From assembly GCF_000213175.1 (NCBI RefSeq), contig NW_009799179.1:7177981-7241980 (forward strand): a DNA stretch of 64,000 nucleotides, read 5' to 3'. Of the stretch, positions 36,901 to 47,808 are shown one piece after another. A program made the position numbers and the translations under genes. Within the stretch, counting starts at the first letter, position 1; each line of letters opens with the position of its first letter. Origin of the DNA: Neurospora tetrasperma FGSC 2508 (Eukaryota > Ascomycota > Sordariomycetes > Sordariales > Sordariaceae). The notes under the pieces are model-generated. The model was not told the origin of the DNA and ran no database searches. It saw only the letters and a program-made list of their open reading frames with translations.

Positions 36901-38878
36901 GTTGATCGGCCTTGGGGTCGTCTTCATACTCAGATTCGCTGTCTGCCTCGGGTTGTGGTACCCTTTTGCTGTGTAGGGCACTATCCTTAAGCTGAAGAGG
37001 CGCGGGTGGTGGTTTACGCAAAGGTGGTGATGTTGGAGGGGGTAGTTGGCCCTGTACAGGAAGCTCGATACGCTTGGACAAGGGCGGCTCTGTAGGCGTC
37101 GCAGGTAGCGGCATCCGGGGAGGCTTGCTCGGCAAACTTCTTGACGGTGGTAGGTTCGGGTTGATATGAAGCCCGGCAGCTTGTTCCTCGGCCTCGCCCG
37201 CTTGCCTTCTGGCCTTCTCGCGTTCCCATTCTAACGCGTCATGATCGTAATGATCTACCGCGTGTTCGCTCGGTCTTGGCATCGTATGAGAAGGGTCCAG
37301 CATCTCACCCACGGCGGACGGGGAACCGTGAGAAGGTAGTTGGCCAGCAGGAGGAGTCACAGGGTAAGGCGCCACTGACATATCAACGGATGATTGCCTC
37401 AAGTTGGTTGAGCCTTGGCCAGGCGAATCTGGGACTTCCAGCACCTGCTCCTGGGTTGAGAAGTCGGAGGCGGTTGAGGTCCTGTTTAGTTCTTGAGCTT
37501 TGGCATTTGCTACCGCCGGTACTGACGGTCCGTCTGGATCGCTCAGGAGCTCTTTTAGTTTCTTCCTGTATTTTTCCTTGTCTTTCAAAGCCCGTTCGAG
37601 ATCCTTATTAAGGCCCAAGATCATAGCTCTCTGCTTGTCAACTAGTCGCCACAGTTGCGCGTTCTGCTGCGATTGGGATTGCTTCTCTTTCAGCAAGTAT
37701 TGGATGACTGCCTCTGGACTTCCGGCGGTCTTGATTAAGTTGGCAATCTCTGTCGTCCCCGTGTTGTTTTCTTGGGACGCTTTTGTGGTTGTATTCGAGC
37801 TCGATGATATTGCTGATATCGCTGAGTCCATGGAGGAGTTTCGCGGGGTACTCCTGACAAGGTCAGCCCGCACTGCCGATGGACCTGCCATGGCAGAAGC
37901 TTGGCCGGAAGAGGAGCCTGGGGAAGGCTGCTGAATCAGTCCCGTGATCGAGTTATTGCGAACATTCGAGGATTTCGGGCTGAACGACGATTCTGGTCTG
38001 ATATATAACATGCGTAAGTTAGCATGGTGTTTGGGGCTCGTTGTTGCCTTCAGGAGCCTGCGGCGAAAGACAGCACGCATAAGTTGGGGTCTACACACCC
38101 TGGCCTTGTTTCCTCTGGAGTATCTCTGCCCGAAGATTCGCTATCGAAGAAGGCAGTCGGCGAGGGGTGATCGGGAGCAGTCGTGGTTACTATCCGTGGA
38201 ATCGCGGCCGCTGCGAAAGGGTTGTAAAACGTCGGCGGGAAGTCGGATTGCGTTGGGCCGGGACTCGTCGGGGGAGAGGCAGCAATACTTCGTTGCAACG
38301 GGCTTGGAACAGGTTTCTGTGGGAACCTGATGTGACAGATCGATTGGGTCAGTATCGTGGACACGGCAGCAGTAACTTTCTAACAGTAACACGGCAGTGA
38401 AGACAGTAGAACAAGCTGGGGGAGGCAGGTCGGCTGGCGGCGGTTTGTCCGGTGTCGGTTGTGCGCCGCTGGACAGTCGAGAATTACTCTTGGGATCGTC
38501 CGTCTGAATCTCAACCTCTTGCGAATTACCGTTCCTGCCCGTCTCCAGTATCCATCCAATGCCCCAAGTCTTCAAGCGGCACGGGTCCCGACAGCACAAC
38601 CACCCAGTGTTGAAGTCCGATCCAATGGGCAACACCAACAAACCCACGCCCGCCCGAAAACAATCTCAACTCAACACTCACTTGGGGAAATTAGAGGCGC
38701 AAAACGAGAAATGACCTGAAGCAAAGCCAAACGCAGAAACAGGATGACATACATACCTCGTCGATGAGGGTGTTATTGGCAGCGCACTTTTGGGTGATGG
38801 TGGTACGGTGGTAAAAGCTCTCCCGTCATAATGTTGGTTTGACGGGCCAGCATCGGCCGGGTGAGCAAGCTGCGACAT
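33953..38878 (-). CDS. Bem3-like RhoGAP with PX, PH and RhoGAP domains
   Basis: This is a GTPase-activating protein for Rho-family GTPases, by analogy with yeast Bem3, which acts on Cdc42 at polarised growth sites. There are three exons, 38878-38757, 38326-38099 and 37997-33953, giving 1464 residues; the first two encode Pro/Ser/Thr-rich disordered sequence. A coiled coil lies near 228-265 (LWRLVDKQRAMILGLNKDLE). Next is a long disordered Pro-rich region, then a PX domain at about 694-811, a PH domain at about 842-964 (KGYLTKRGKNFGGWKARYFI) and RhoGAP at about 1120-1310. The RhoGAP carries the arginine-finger motif EEGIFRLSGS and the NKMTVRNVAIVFSPTL motif. The PX-PH-RhoGAP order is that of Bem3. 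The PX and PH domains suggest recruitment to phosphoinositides at the hyphal tip. Which GTPase it acts on is inference. Confidence 0.93.
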
Positions 38879-39684
38879 GCCCGTGGTCCGTAATGCGACA
38901 AAAGCGCCCCTGGAGAGGGGGGATGGAACCTAGGTACCACAACCCGGCACAGACTGAGAAAGAGGAGGACAGCGCCTGGAGTCCGGGACTTGGCGGCCAA
39001 TTAAGGGAGTCCGGGTGTGAGAAAAGGCGACCTGTGAAGGGACCTGCGGAAGGGGTCAGAGCTTAGTAACGCAGGATAACTCGCCAAAGTTTCGAAGTGC
39101 CCCGGAGACCCTGATTAACGTCGCATATATTAATTCACCGTGGTGGTCTTTCACGGGTGGTTCAATATTAAGTGTTGACCTCTTATTGCGATGCGGAGCA
39201 AAGTGGAATATACACCCGTGTGTATGAAGGGAATCGACAGCGTAAATGGCGCTGTTGGATATGCCTGCTTAAGTTGGATGCAGATGGGCCTGTGTGGCTG
39301 CGTTGGACCGTGATGAAAGAGCAGGCTGTTTGAGGTGACAACCGAGATACGCCTTTCCACGGAATCCTTTGTGTATCGCGGAACGTAGAATGCTGAGTGA
39401 GGGTTTCTGTGTCCTTGTTTCGAACCTACCCTACAGTGTAGGTATGAGTCGCGACATTTGGGGGGTCAGAGCCGAAACGGGACGAGAAGCGGGAGTAGTG
39501 AGAGGATGAAGAATGAAAGATGGAAAGTGTCAAATGATGGATCCAGACACCGGAACAAGCAGCGGGTAGACCCAGCCGGTTGGGATGGCTCGGATGATAC
39601 TGAACAATGGGATGGGATAGAATAAGATGGGAAGTTGGCAAAGAGTGCCCGCCAGACAGATTGGGAGACGCCAGGGACCAGTTC

Positions 39685-39717
<33 letters not shown>

Positions 39718-40961
39718 CCCTTCCAGCTGCTTGCTCTCCCCCCTCTCCAGTACCATACATCTTTGGCCTTTGCTTCACTTCCCCTCTCAGTCGTCCAATG
39801 GGCACTCTTGCTGAGTCGTCTCTTTGTCAATGTCCAATCCTTTGTTCGAGGTAACAACCCCCCTAATCCCTGAGATTTGAGAGATCGCAATCGACTGACT
39901 GATACTCTGGCGCTATGTCCTCCGGGATCCGGACAGCGGCCAACTTTGGGCCAAGTTTAATTCCCCCGTCGTGCTCGTCGACAAAGCCTGTCCCCGCGAA
40001 CTGCCCCGTGAATGTAACTGTATTGGATCCGCAACGTCCGCGCCAGTCCGCATCCATCCACATGTGCCGCCGGCGTTGTTCAATCAAACCAGGAAGGGCT
40101 GGTCAAGGACAGCAGGTGCTCATGACACTGGCTGGGGTCGCTACACTTTTGGTGTCCTTTCGTGCATGAGGCAGCGCCAGGGCTCCAAGGATTCTCGCTA
40201 ACACGATCCATCGTAGCCCCGGTGTCAGAGCTCTTTGAAGCCGAGATATGACAGGGTGAATGAGATGCTCAGAGTTAACAGGATACTCGCTCGGCAGTGG
40301 TGGCTACCATCCCACCATCCCTCATGAAATTAACTGCAGGGATTAGGGTCACAGCTCAAGGGCCCATGCCGCCATGGCAATCGACGCCACTGACCTGTTG
40401 GAGGTTAGGAAGTTGCTTTGGTGATTTCACCCGACTGCGAACGGCAGCATCTCATTTCACGCTCAACAACACGATTTGCGGAACTTCTTCTCATGCTGGT
40501 AAGTATTTGTGCTCGTTTCCAACGAATTCCTTTTGGATATACAGCGGAAGGCTTCAGATGTGGAATACAAGCAGCTCGCGACGCAAAGACTGGAGTGATG
40601 CTAAAAGCATCTGTGTCATCCCAACGCCACCGTCCCGCGGCCCCGCCTCCAGCCGCACCGGGATCGATGCAAACTCCAGTGTCTGCATGCACGAACTTGA
40701 CATTACTGCAGGAACACAGGACAGGTGTATTTCTAGCACGCGCAAATACGCCCACGCTACCATTATGGATGGCTCTTACAGTAACTTTTCATCAAGTCCT
40801 TCTGAGCATGCACTGCGGCTTCACACAGTCTCGGTTGCCATATCTACCTGAGACGGGAATACCTCAAGCTCAGACGAAACAGGCGCCTTGGTCGAGACAG
40901 ACGGATCCTCACTCCCGCTCCGGTTCCATCTGTTTCTGGATGCCTTCGGCCCTAAAATCAG
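38879..40961. other. Gene-poor stretch left of the MITE
   Basis: The right-hand start of the Bem3-like gene has its promoter here; a CCTAGGTACC motif lies at 38929-38938. A run of 31 T residues lies at 39687-39717. Open frames at 39.9-40.9 kb were inspected on both strands and have no coding signature or family motif. Confidence 0.5.
39687..39717. repeat. T31 homopolymer
   Basis: Thirty-one uninterrupted T residues in intergenic DNA. Confidence 0.9.
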
Positions 40962-40963
40962 TA

Positions 40964-41321
40964 CTGTTCGACCTGCACATAACGATCAGCCACATAACGA
41001 TATTCTGGTTATAACGCTCAAGATCACGGTAACGGTGCAGATTTGTATGGGAGTAACGATCAACCTTCGCATTACGATTTCGATCAGATTTTGACGGCGA
41101 GCCACACTAAAATCGTTATACTTGGGGGGTTTGGTTCAGTTCTGAGACGTCTAGTGACAGGCCGTTACAGCTTGTAACGGCAAGGAGTGGGTCCTTCCAG
41201 CTATCCACGGCCTTCTGATTAGTCTAGAAGCCCAAACTAGCCTACCTTACATTAACGATACTCTGGGCATAACGATCAAAACACCAGAAACACCCTTGAT
41301 CGTTATGTGCAGGTTAAACAG
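40964..41321. mobile_element. Non-autonomous DNA element (MITE), TA-flanked, Tc1/mariner-type
   Basis: The element is 358 bp and has no coding capacity. Its ends form a 25-bp terminal inverted repeat: the left arm (40964-40988) and the reverse complement of the right arm (41297-41321) both start CTGTT and share ACCTGCACATAACGATCA, differing only at positions 6-7 (CG against TA). The dinucleotide TA flanks both sides (40962-40963 and 41322-41323), the target duplication expected for Tc1/mariner transposases. Inside both ends there are further copies of an ATAACGATC-like motif (for example 40993-41000 and 41273-41280 on the plus strand), which may be transposase-binding sites. The element is shorter than about 400 bp, below the usual size for efficient RIP, which would explain why it is not A+T-converted. 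The autonomous partner is not in this window. Confidence 0.75.
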
Positions 41322-44257
41322 TATCGGCGACTAGTGTACACTAAGATGAACTACCCAGTCCCCCTCCCCCCTCCTCCCAAAGGCCAATCCTCCTTACCAG
41401 CATACCAATAGCCCCTGGACCTGACGTGAGGGGCACTCATCTTCTTCGCGGGGCAGCCTGTTGACGAGGCATTGTCCACCTCGTCAGCAGATCTTCCCCC
41501 AAGACAGTATGTATTCTCCGACCATATGGCTCCGCCACTGTCAACAGCAAACATTATGAAGTCGCTTAAGCGACGGGAATATCAAGATTGAAGCGCGACA
41601 ATGACCCCCGACCGTTTCGTCCCACCTTCTTTAGCTCATTCCTTTAGGACAACGGTTGGTACCGTGGGATAGACTGGCTGCTACCTGCCAGTTTTCTTCT
41701 ACCGGCCATTTGCATGATACTTCCAACGCAGCTCCCATGTCCTTTGGTCATGAGCTGACCACGTGCGCAATATTATCAGATGTTGCTTCACTTTACATAT
41801 CGAGCATAAATATCCAAGAGCGATATATACACGCGGTAACCAGCTCTGACCCTTGTGTCCAAACCAGCAAAAGGGCACGTTCTCCTACCGGTGCTGGCCT
41901 TTAAAGCTCAGGTACCTCGGTAGCTAATCAGAACATCCATGTCAATCTCCCAGTCGTGGTTAGGCGCAAGAACGAACGCCAAACAAGAGACATTGTGAAG
42001 ACAGGGCAATGATAGGTGAAGGCTGTTTTGGGCCTTTTGATAGGCCTGATAGAGGCAGCCGTTAGAAATTCGCGGCTGCTGGAGGCAAAATCTCCTTTCT
42101 TTCTCATCAAAGAGACTTGCCGAGGTCAGAATTTGTGGTGACTGATGGCAGAGTTCGACACAGATAGACAGTCATCGATCGGGAAACTAAAAAGCAAGTC
42201 AACCACGCTGCAGGCAGAATTCCCTTTTCCACATGTTACGACTCTGCGCCAGGATATGCAGATTATCACCCCTTTTTTGCACATACACTGCGTGGTATCA
42301 GTATATGATAAAAGATAGGCCGTACTGCCACTCAGCGTACCATTTGGGACCCACGTTCTCTGGCGCAGACGCCGGTGGCTTCGTGAGCTTGGTCGTCCAT
42401 AACCAAATGGAACCAATGTAACTCCCAAATAGGTGGGCCAGACTTTATCATTCAGGAACCGAATGGGACCCCTTTCAGCAAGTTGGAGATACGGACCTCT
42501 CGTGTCTACACTACGCAAGGAATATTGATATCTGCATGCAAGTCATCTATGTACACTGCCAAACCTCCCGTTCAATTGTCCGTTTCTTTCCGCCCGCAGA
42601 GAAACGACCTTTTCTCGCCCGCCCATTGGCTGGAACTCGTTTCGTGACAGACCAGAAGCCCCTGAAACTCCATCAAACTGTTCGGACTAGATCAAAACAA
42701 AACAAAAAAAAAAGCACCCAGGAAACCTGGAACGGCAGGCTGGAAAAAGGAAAGTCAATCACGCATTGTACCGCGCGGTCCGGGAAGTGGAGAGGAAGGT
42801 CAGAGAAAGCAAGAAGGAAGTAAAAGCATTTGTTTCTGGTGTTCAACTGCAACAGGAGGGAGAGTGGGGGGGCGGCTGCGAGGAAGGGTCCCATGGTTTT
42901 CCTTTTTGGTGTCTCTCTTTTGCAAACAAACGAGAAACAACACACAATGCCAAACAGTATGAATACGAGGAGATTCGAGGATCAGGGTCTTCCGTACGGT
43001 GGTCCAACCAACCCTCCCGAAACAAATGGATGGTTCCCAAATTAAAGGCTGCTTAAGTGCGAGGCACGTGCGTTTAATATCCGGTTTCCGGTCTCCGGTC
43101 TTTGGTCTTTTAAACAAGGAATGATAGGCGATTGATGTTTTTTCCTGATTGAAGAAGAAACGAAAGACACTGCTGAATACAAGATCCTAAATTTGGTGCC
43201 CATCTAACAGTGAAATATCAATTGGTGCGTAGCCATGGTGTAAAGAGATTTAGGTATACAGCGGCGTTGTCAAGGGAATCCACTGTGAAAACCTACTAGA
43301 TTCTTTGCCTTATAACCAACTCTCTTTCAAATCATTGGTGTTGGTCAAATCCGAGCGCAAAAAGGGGGCATCAGCCTATGTAAAAGAAGTAAGGGAGGAG
43401 GAGAGGAAATGTAAAAAGATAGAAGGAAATAGAAAAAGAAACGAAAAAGAAATAAAAAAAAGAAAGGAAAAAAGCTTGGTTTTGATAATTGGTAACCACT
43501 CACAGAACATGTGCTTTGGCGCTAGACCAGATGTAGAAGTTGACTATCAAATCACCATAATGAAATGCAAGCCCGCCGAACCGCGATTTGACCACCATCT
43601 TTTCATCCTCTCAAGTCCCGACGAAATAAGATGATGTAGACTATAATCGAAGCATGTGTTGTGTATTGTATGTGGGTGTTTAGAGAAAGAACACAGAGGT
43701 CTTCTAAGAGCTAAGCAGTGAGTAAGTATATGATCACCGAGCTAAGAAGTATGACCAGGCCATTTACTTGTCACAACAGGTAGATTGAGCGCGGACGCAC
43801 CAAAAGATCTGACGAAAGTAGAGGTAGGAAGAGCTGAAAAATGAAGCAGTGGAAGAAGTTAAGCTACACGTGGGGGGATAGGAAGGCGCTCTTTTATGTG
43901 TGACAACCGAGAAGGGATGAAAGACTCCTTATAAACTAACTGTACAGAAGGAACTGTCAGGTATTGGCATGTTGACGTACCAACACTTCAACCTGCAGTA
44001 AATGAAGAATGTCATGGTCATATATATCGTGATCATCAACATCATCAACTTAGCTACACTACATGGATATCGCTGCGCAACATAAATTCATCAAACCATC
44101 GTGAAAGTGGCGCCCTCGCTAATTCATTTCTCCAATCACCTCAACCCAAAGGTAGAGGTAGCAAACTCCAAGCTCCAAGCACCATCCCAAACAAAGAAGC
44201 AACAGAAATGAAAGAGTGCAAAGGGCAGCAAGAACGCCATTGAATAGCCCCGCACCA
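41322..44257. other. Gene-poor stretch right of the MITE
   Basis: I found no convincing gene. There is an AGGTACCT palindrome at 41910-41917, A-rich simple sequence near 42696-42712 (aaaacaaaacaaaaaaaaaagc) and purine-rich DNA at 43360-43480 (agaaaaagaaacgaaaaagaa). The right end is the 3' flank of the minus-strand gene ending at 44258. Confidence 0.45.
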
Positions 44258-45572
44258 TCAGCGGTAGTACGACCCTCTCTCCCAGCTCCTATCCCTGTCC
44301 CTGTCCCTGTCGAACGTCGCCTTCCTCCTCTCCTCAATCGTGATATTAATCCTATCCATCTCCCTTTCTAAGCTCGTCGTCGACGGACTCCTATGTCTGA
44401 CTGCCGACTTCGACCTCGCTGAGCATATGTCCCTGTCCTGCTCCCACGGGTAAGGCAGTCTTGGTGGCGGCGGGCTCCTCATCCTTCTCGGAGGTAGTGA
44501 TTCGGAGTGCCTCTTCGGCTGCTTGGGGCCCTCTACGTACCGATACGTCTCCAGCTCCTCCCTCACCGGTACTGGCACTGGGACGGGCACGCGCACGGGA
44601 ACGGGTACGGGAACCCGCACCTCTCGCTCGATGACGACTTCGCGTTCTCGGCTGCGGCTGCGGCTGCGGCTGCGTTCAGCGTGCCGCGATTTAGACCTCT
44701 TTTTCTTTTTCTTTTTCTTCTCTTCGACGTCGACGGCGATGACGTCTATGATGTCGGCGTGCACGTCGTCGTTTAGAACCGGTACCCGTGGCGGAGGTGT
44801 GTTTGTGTGAGTGTATGTGCGTCCAACGTCTATTTCTGTCTCCCGTCGGGTATGTTCATGGACATGATGTTTGAGGTTGTGATGTTCGCGGTTGTGATCT
44901 TCATGATTGTGATGAGGATGGGCGGGCATCGGAGCGTAGACGGGAGGGGCGTGGTGAGGTGGTCCCGGGTGAGTTGGAACATTTGCGACTGGTGAATGAG
45001 GGTCTGGGCAGAACATCGGCGGTGATGGCGGCGGTGCGGGCTCGAGCACATGCACCGGGGGCGAATGAGCCGGTTTAGCCGGTTTTTCGATAACTGCCGC
45101 TTGCTGCTCAGACGCAGGAACGATCGTGGTGACTTTCCTCCGGACGATCGTGGAGCCATTGACAGGAGGCTCTAGATAGAGACGTTTTCTGTGACGGTGT
45201 ACTTTGTCGGCGTACACTGGCAAATGTGTTGGTGTCAATGTTCTTGTGACAGACAAGGTAATTGAAACGAACGTACTGGTGACAGATCTATCGGCTTAAT
45301 GTTGAATACCTCGCCAAGTTTGAAATGGTCTCTCGTCGTAGTCTTCACTAATCTCTGGAATTGGTAAGAGAGGGCCGTGTTTGTATACTAGTAGTGTTGT
45401 GCGTCGAGAGCAAGCTCAAGAAAAAGGAAGCGAGAAGGGCCCGAGATAATAACTCGGTCCATGCTCCATGGTGAGGGTGAGTCCAGCCCTGCCAGAGGTT
45501 CTCGTATAATCCATCGGGTTCTCGACTGCACGCTACCTACAACCTACGCGTTTTGCGAATCGGGTGAGACAT
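44258..45572 (-). CDS. His/Pro/Arg-rich low-complexity protein
   Basis: I do not recognise the family. The model has three exons, 45572-45548, 45387-45310 and 45216-44258, giving 353 residues. The first exon is only 25 nt (MSHPIRKT). The second encodes the acidic, conserved-looking YKHGPLLPIPEISEDYDERP. Joining at the acceptor before TGTACGCC restores the frame into RVYADKVHRHRKRLYLEPP, the most structured-looking part. The rest is low complexity: a Pro/His-rich section (HHNHEDHNREHH), a Lys run next to RS/RE repeats (SRSRSRSRERE), a VPVPVP repeat, and a basic C-terminus (DRDRDRDRSWERG). RS/RE and Lys stretches hint at a nuclear protein, but that is only inference. The N-terminal exons rest on frame and splice consensus alone. 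Confidence 0.7.
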
Positions 45573-46170
45573 TAGACTGGATGAACTGGATGCTGATGGT
45601 GGGATGGCTTAGTTGGAGAGGGGAACTATGACGTCGGACAGCCGGCTACACTGCCTCTACACTATGTTAGATTGGGCGCTTGGTTCATACACTAAGTACT
45701 GCCCAATACCACTGCACTGCAAGACGGACCCCTGTGACGTGATCGCCCGCGGTGCGTCCACAGTAAATGCACGAAGAATCTGCACAGTCAGTATGCCCCT
45801 GACCTCACTGCAACCGATGCTACCGCTAAAAGATTCACCATACAGTATTCATGATCTCGACGCTAGTTTGGCTATTCATGTGATTTTCTGGGCGTTGAGT
45901 GTAGGTCCTTAAGGCTCCGGATGCGATTGGTTGATTAGCGTGGGGATAGATCAACCTGAATGAGACTTTTCGGTATGCCACGATGATACTGAGGTGTTGA
46001 GAAACCAGGCGCTTTAAAAGTCTAGAACGATTGTGTAAATGTGCTCACAACCTGATTTATTTTCACATGTCCATAGGGGAATTCAAGGTTTACAACACTT
46101 CAAGCTTTCCTTCCTTGCCTTCTGACCCGTGATTATCCTTGGTTGGATTTGGAGAAGCAACATAATGTCT
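45573..46170. other. Intergenic
   Basis: This lies between two minus-strand genes: the promoter of the low-complexity gene at left and the 3' flank of the MFS gene at right. No other gene is seen. Confidence 0.5.
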
Positions 46171-47808
46171 TTATTCAGTATGAGCCTCTGCACCAGCTAT
46201 CGTGACTCCGGTCAAGCCTCCAACGCTTAACAAACCATCCTCATCCAGATCCCGTCTCTCTCTTTGCCTCCTCAGCTCATCAGGATCCGGCATATATCTG
46301 CTGATAACAGTGTATCCCAACGCCAGCAGCACCATCAAGACCCAGATAGCATAACCCCACAGCCACTGCGTACGAACGCTGATAGCGAAGAGACTAGCGA
46401 ACAACGCCGGCGAGAAGGATCGCACGCCACTGACCAACGATAGAGCCAACGCGTTTAGCGTCCCGAGAGTTACAGGGCTGGGCGAGGTATCGTTCAGGGC
46501 GAGCTGGATAGCTGTGAAGGACATGCTAACGCCGCATCCGAGACACAACAGAGCCGGCATAATGAACCAGAAGATGGTCTCACCCGTCGAGCCACCGTTT
46601 CGCAAGAGGAGGCTGAAGAAGGGGCATATGGCAAAGAAGAACGGATACGCGATTGCGCACACTCGCAGGACGCCATTGGTGCCAATGCGGTGCTGTAGGG
46701 GAGGAAAGACGAGCAGGATCCAAATCGCCTGTGCCAGGCCGTTGAGACCCATCAGGAGTGAGATCTGCAAAGGCGTGAACCCAAGGCCGCCGAGGTCAAT
46801 GCGTGTGAACCAAAAGACGGGCAAGATCGCGGTAAACGAATACGCGAGCAACATGATATGGCCATATGTGTAGAGAACAATGGGTACACCTGGCGACTTC
46901 AGAAGATCCCAAGTAGTCATGGGCGCAGGTTTGGCCGGCGCACCAGACTCAGCATCGCGGCCGCCGCCAAATACTTTGTTCTCGAGTGTCTCCTCAGCAA
47001 GGAAAGCAGTAACCAATACCGCAGTAACGCCGATGCCGCCCACAGCAAAACTAGGCAATGCATAAGGATAGTCTTTGAAGAACTGTATGTTTCCAAAGAG
47101 CCCCGGGTACTGTTCAGCAGGATCCGCCAACGCGCCCCCTATGAGCGGACCAAAAAGAATCCCCAGGTTTCCGGTAAAGGCAAACCAACTGAATGCGCGT
47201 GCCTGTGTTTTGGTGGTGCTGTGCTCCGAAATCATGGTCCGAATGGTCACAATAGTCCCCGCAAAGACACCCGCCAGACAACGAAACAAGATCATCTGCG
47301 AAATGGTCTTGGCCATGCCAAACATGGCTGTCGCAAGAGTGACACCCATCAGAGAAATCACCAGCACCGGCTTCCTCCCAAACCGATCCGCGGCCTTTCC
47401 CCACAAGATCATGACGGCCATCTGCGTTAAGGAAAACAAAGACTCTATCAGGCCGCTATAGAAACCGACGTCGGCGTCTGCCAGGTTGCCGTTCTCTTGC
47501 GCCATCTTGTTGATGTACGGGAAGATGGAGAAGAAGGCCACGGGCTCGATCCATCGAGCGTAGCATAAAACAACAATTTGAGCCACGGGGAGAGGCTTAT
47601 CGTCTGGGTCGACTTCACTGCTACTCGATGGCTCGTTTATAAGCGTAGTAGCCTCGGAAATTTCGGAGTCGGCGGTTGGGGCGATGTCTCCAGCAGCCAA
47701 CAACGGCGTGCTCTCGCTGGCTTGCTCTACTGATAGTCTCCGAGTTCTGGGTGGTCTGTTCAGGCTACCACAACTGTCAGAACCCCGCGCGGGCGCGTTG
47801 GGAGGCAT
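46171..47808 (-). CDS. MFS transporter, DHA1-like (YCR023C/ZIF-type)
   Basis: This is a major facilitator superfamily membrane transporter, 545 residues in a single exon. A hydrophilic N-terminus of about 80 residues contains ESTPLLA, an acidic dileucine-type motif often seen in vacuolar membrane proteins. Roughly twelve hydrophobic segments follow, split by a central loop near residues 275-300. The MFS motif A between the second and third segments reads WGKAADRFGRKPVLV, and RTMISEHSTTKTQARAF follows the fourth. The sequence resembles the fungal YCR023C-like group, related to plant zinc-induced facilitators. The substrate is unknown. Vacuolar location is inference from the dileucine motif. 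Confidence 0.92.
   Translation of the reverse strand: MPPNAPARGSDSCGSLNRPPRTRRLSVEQASESTPLLAAGDIAPTADSEISEATTLINEPSSSSEVDPDDKPLPVAQIVVLCYARWIEPVAFFSIFPYINKMAQENGNLADADVGFYSGLIESLFSLTQMAVMILWGKAADRFGRKPVLVISLMGVTLATAMFGMAKTISQMILFRCLAGVFAGTIVTIRTMISEHSTTKTQARAFSWFAFTGNLGILFGPLIGGALADPAEQYPGLFGNIQFFKDYPYALPSFAVGGIGVTAVLVTAFLAEETLENKVFGGGRDAESGAPAKPAPMTTWDLLKSPGVPIVLYTYGHIMLLAYSFTAILPVFWFTRIDLGGLGFTPLQISLLMGLNGLAQAIWILLVFPPLQHRIGTNGVLRVCAIAYPFFFAICPFFSLLLRNGGSTGETIFWFIMPALLCLGCGVSMSFTAIQLALNDTSPSPVTLGTLNALALSLVSGVRSFSPALFASLFAISVRTQWLWGYAIWVLMVLLALGYTVISRYMPDPDELRRQRERRDLDEDGLLSVGGLTGVTIAGAEAHTE

Noticed and set aside
39915-40851. Open frames on both strands at 39.9-40.9 kb, one Cys/Ser-rich
   Set aside because: They start at non-ATG codons or lack coding composition, no spliced model improves them, and no family motif is visible.
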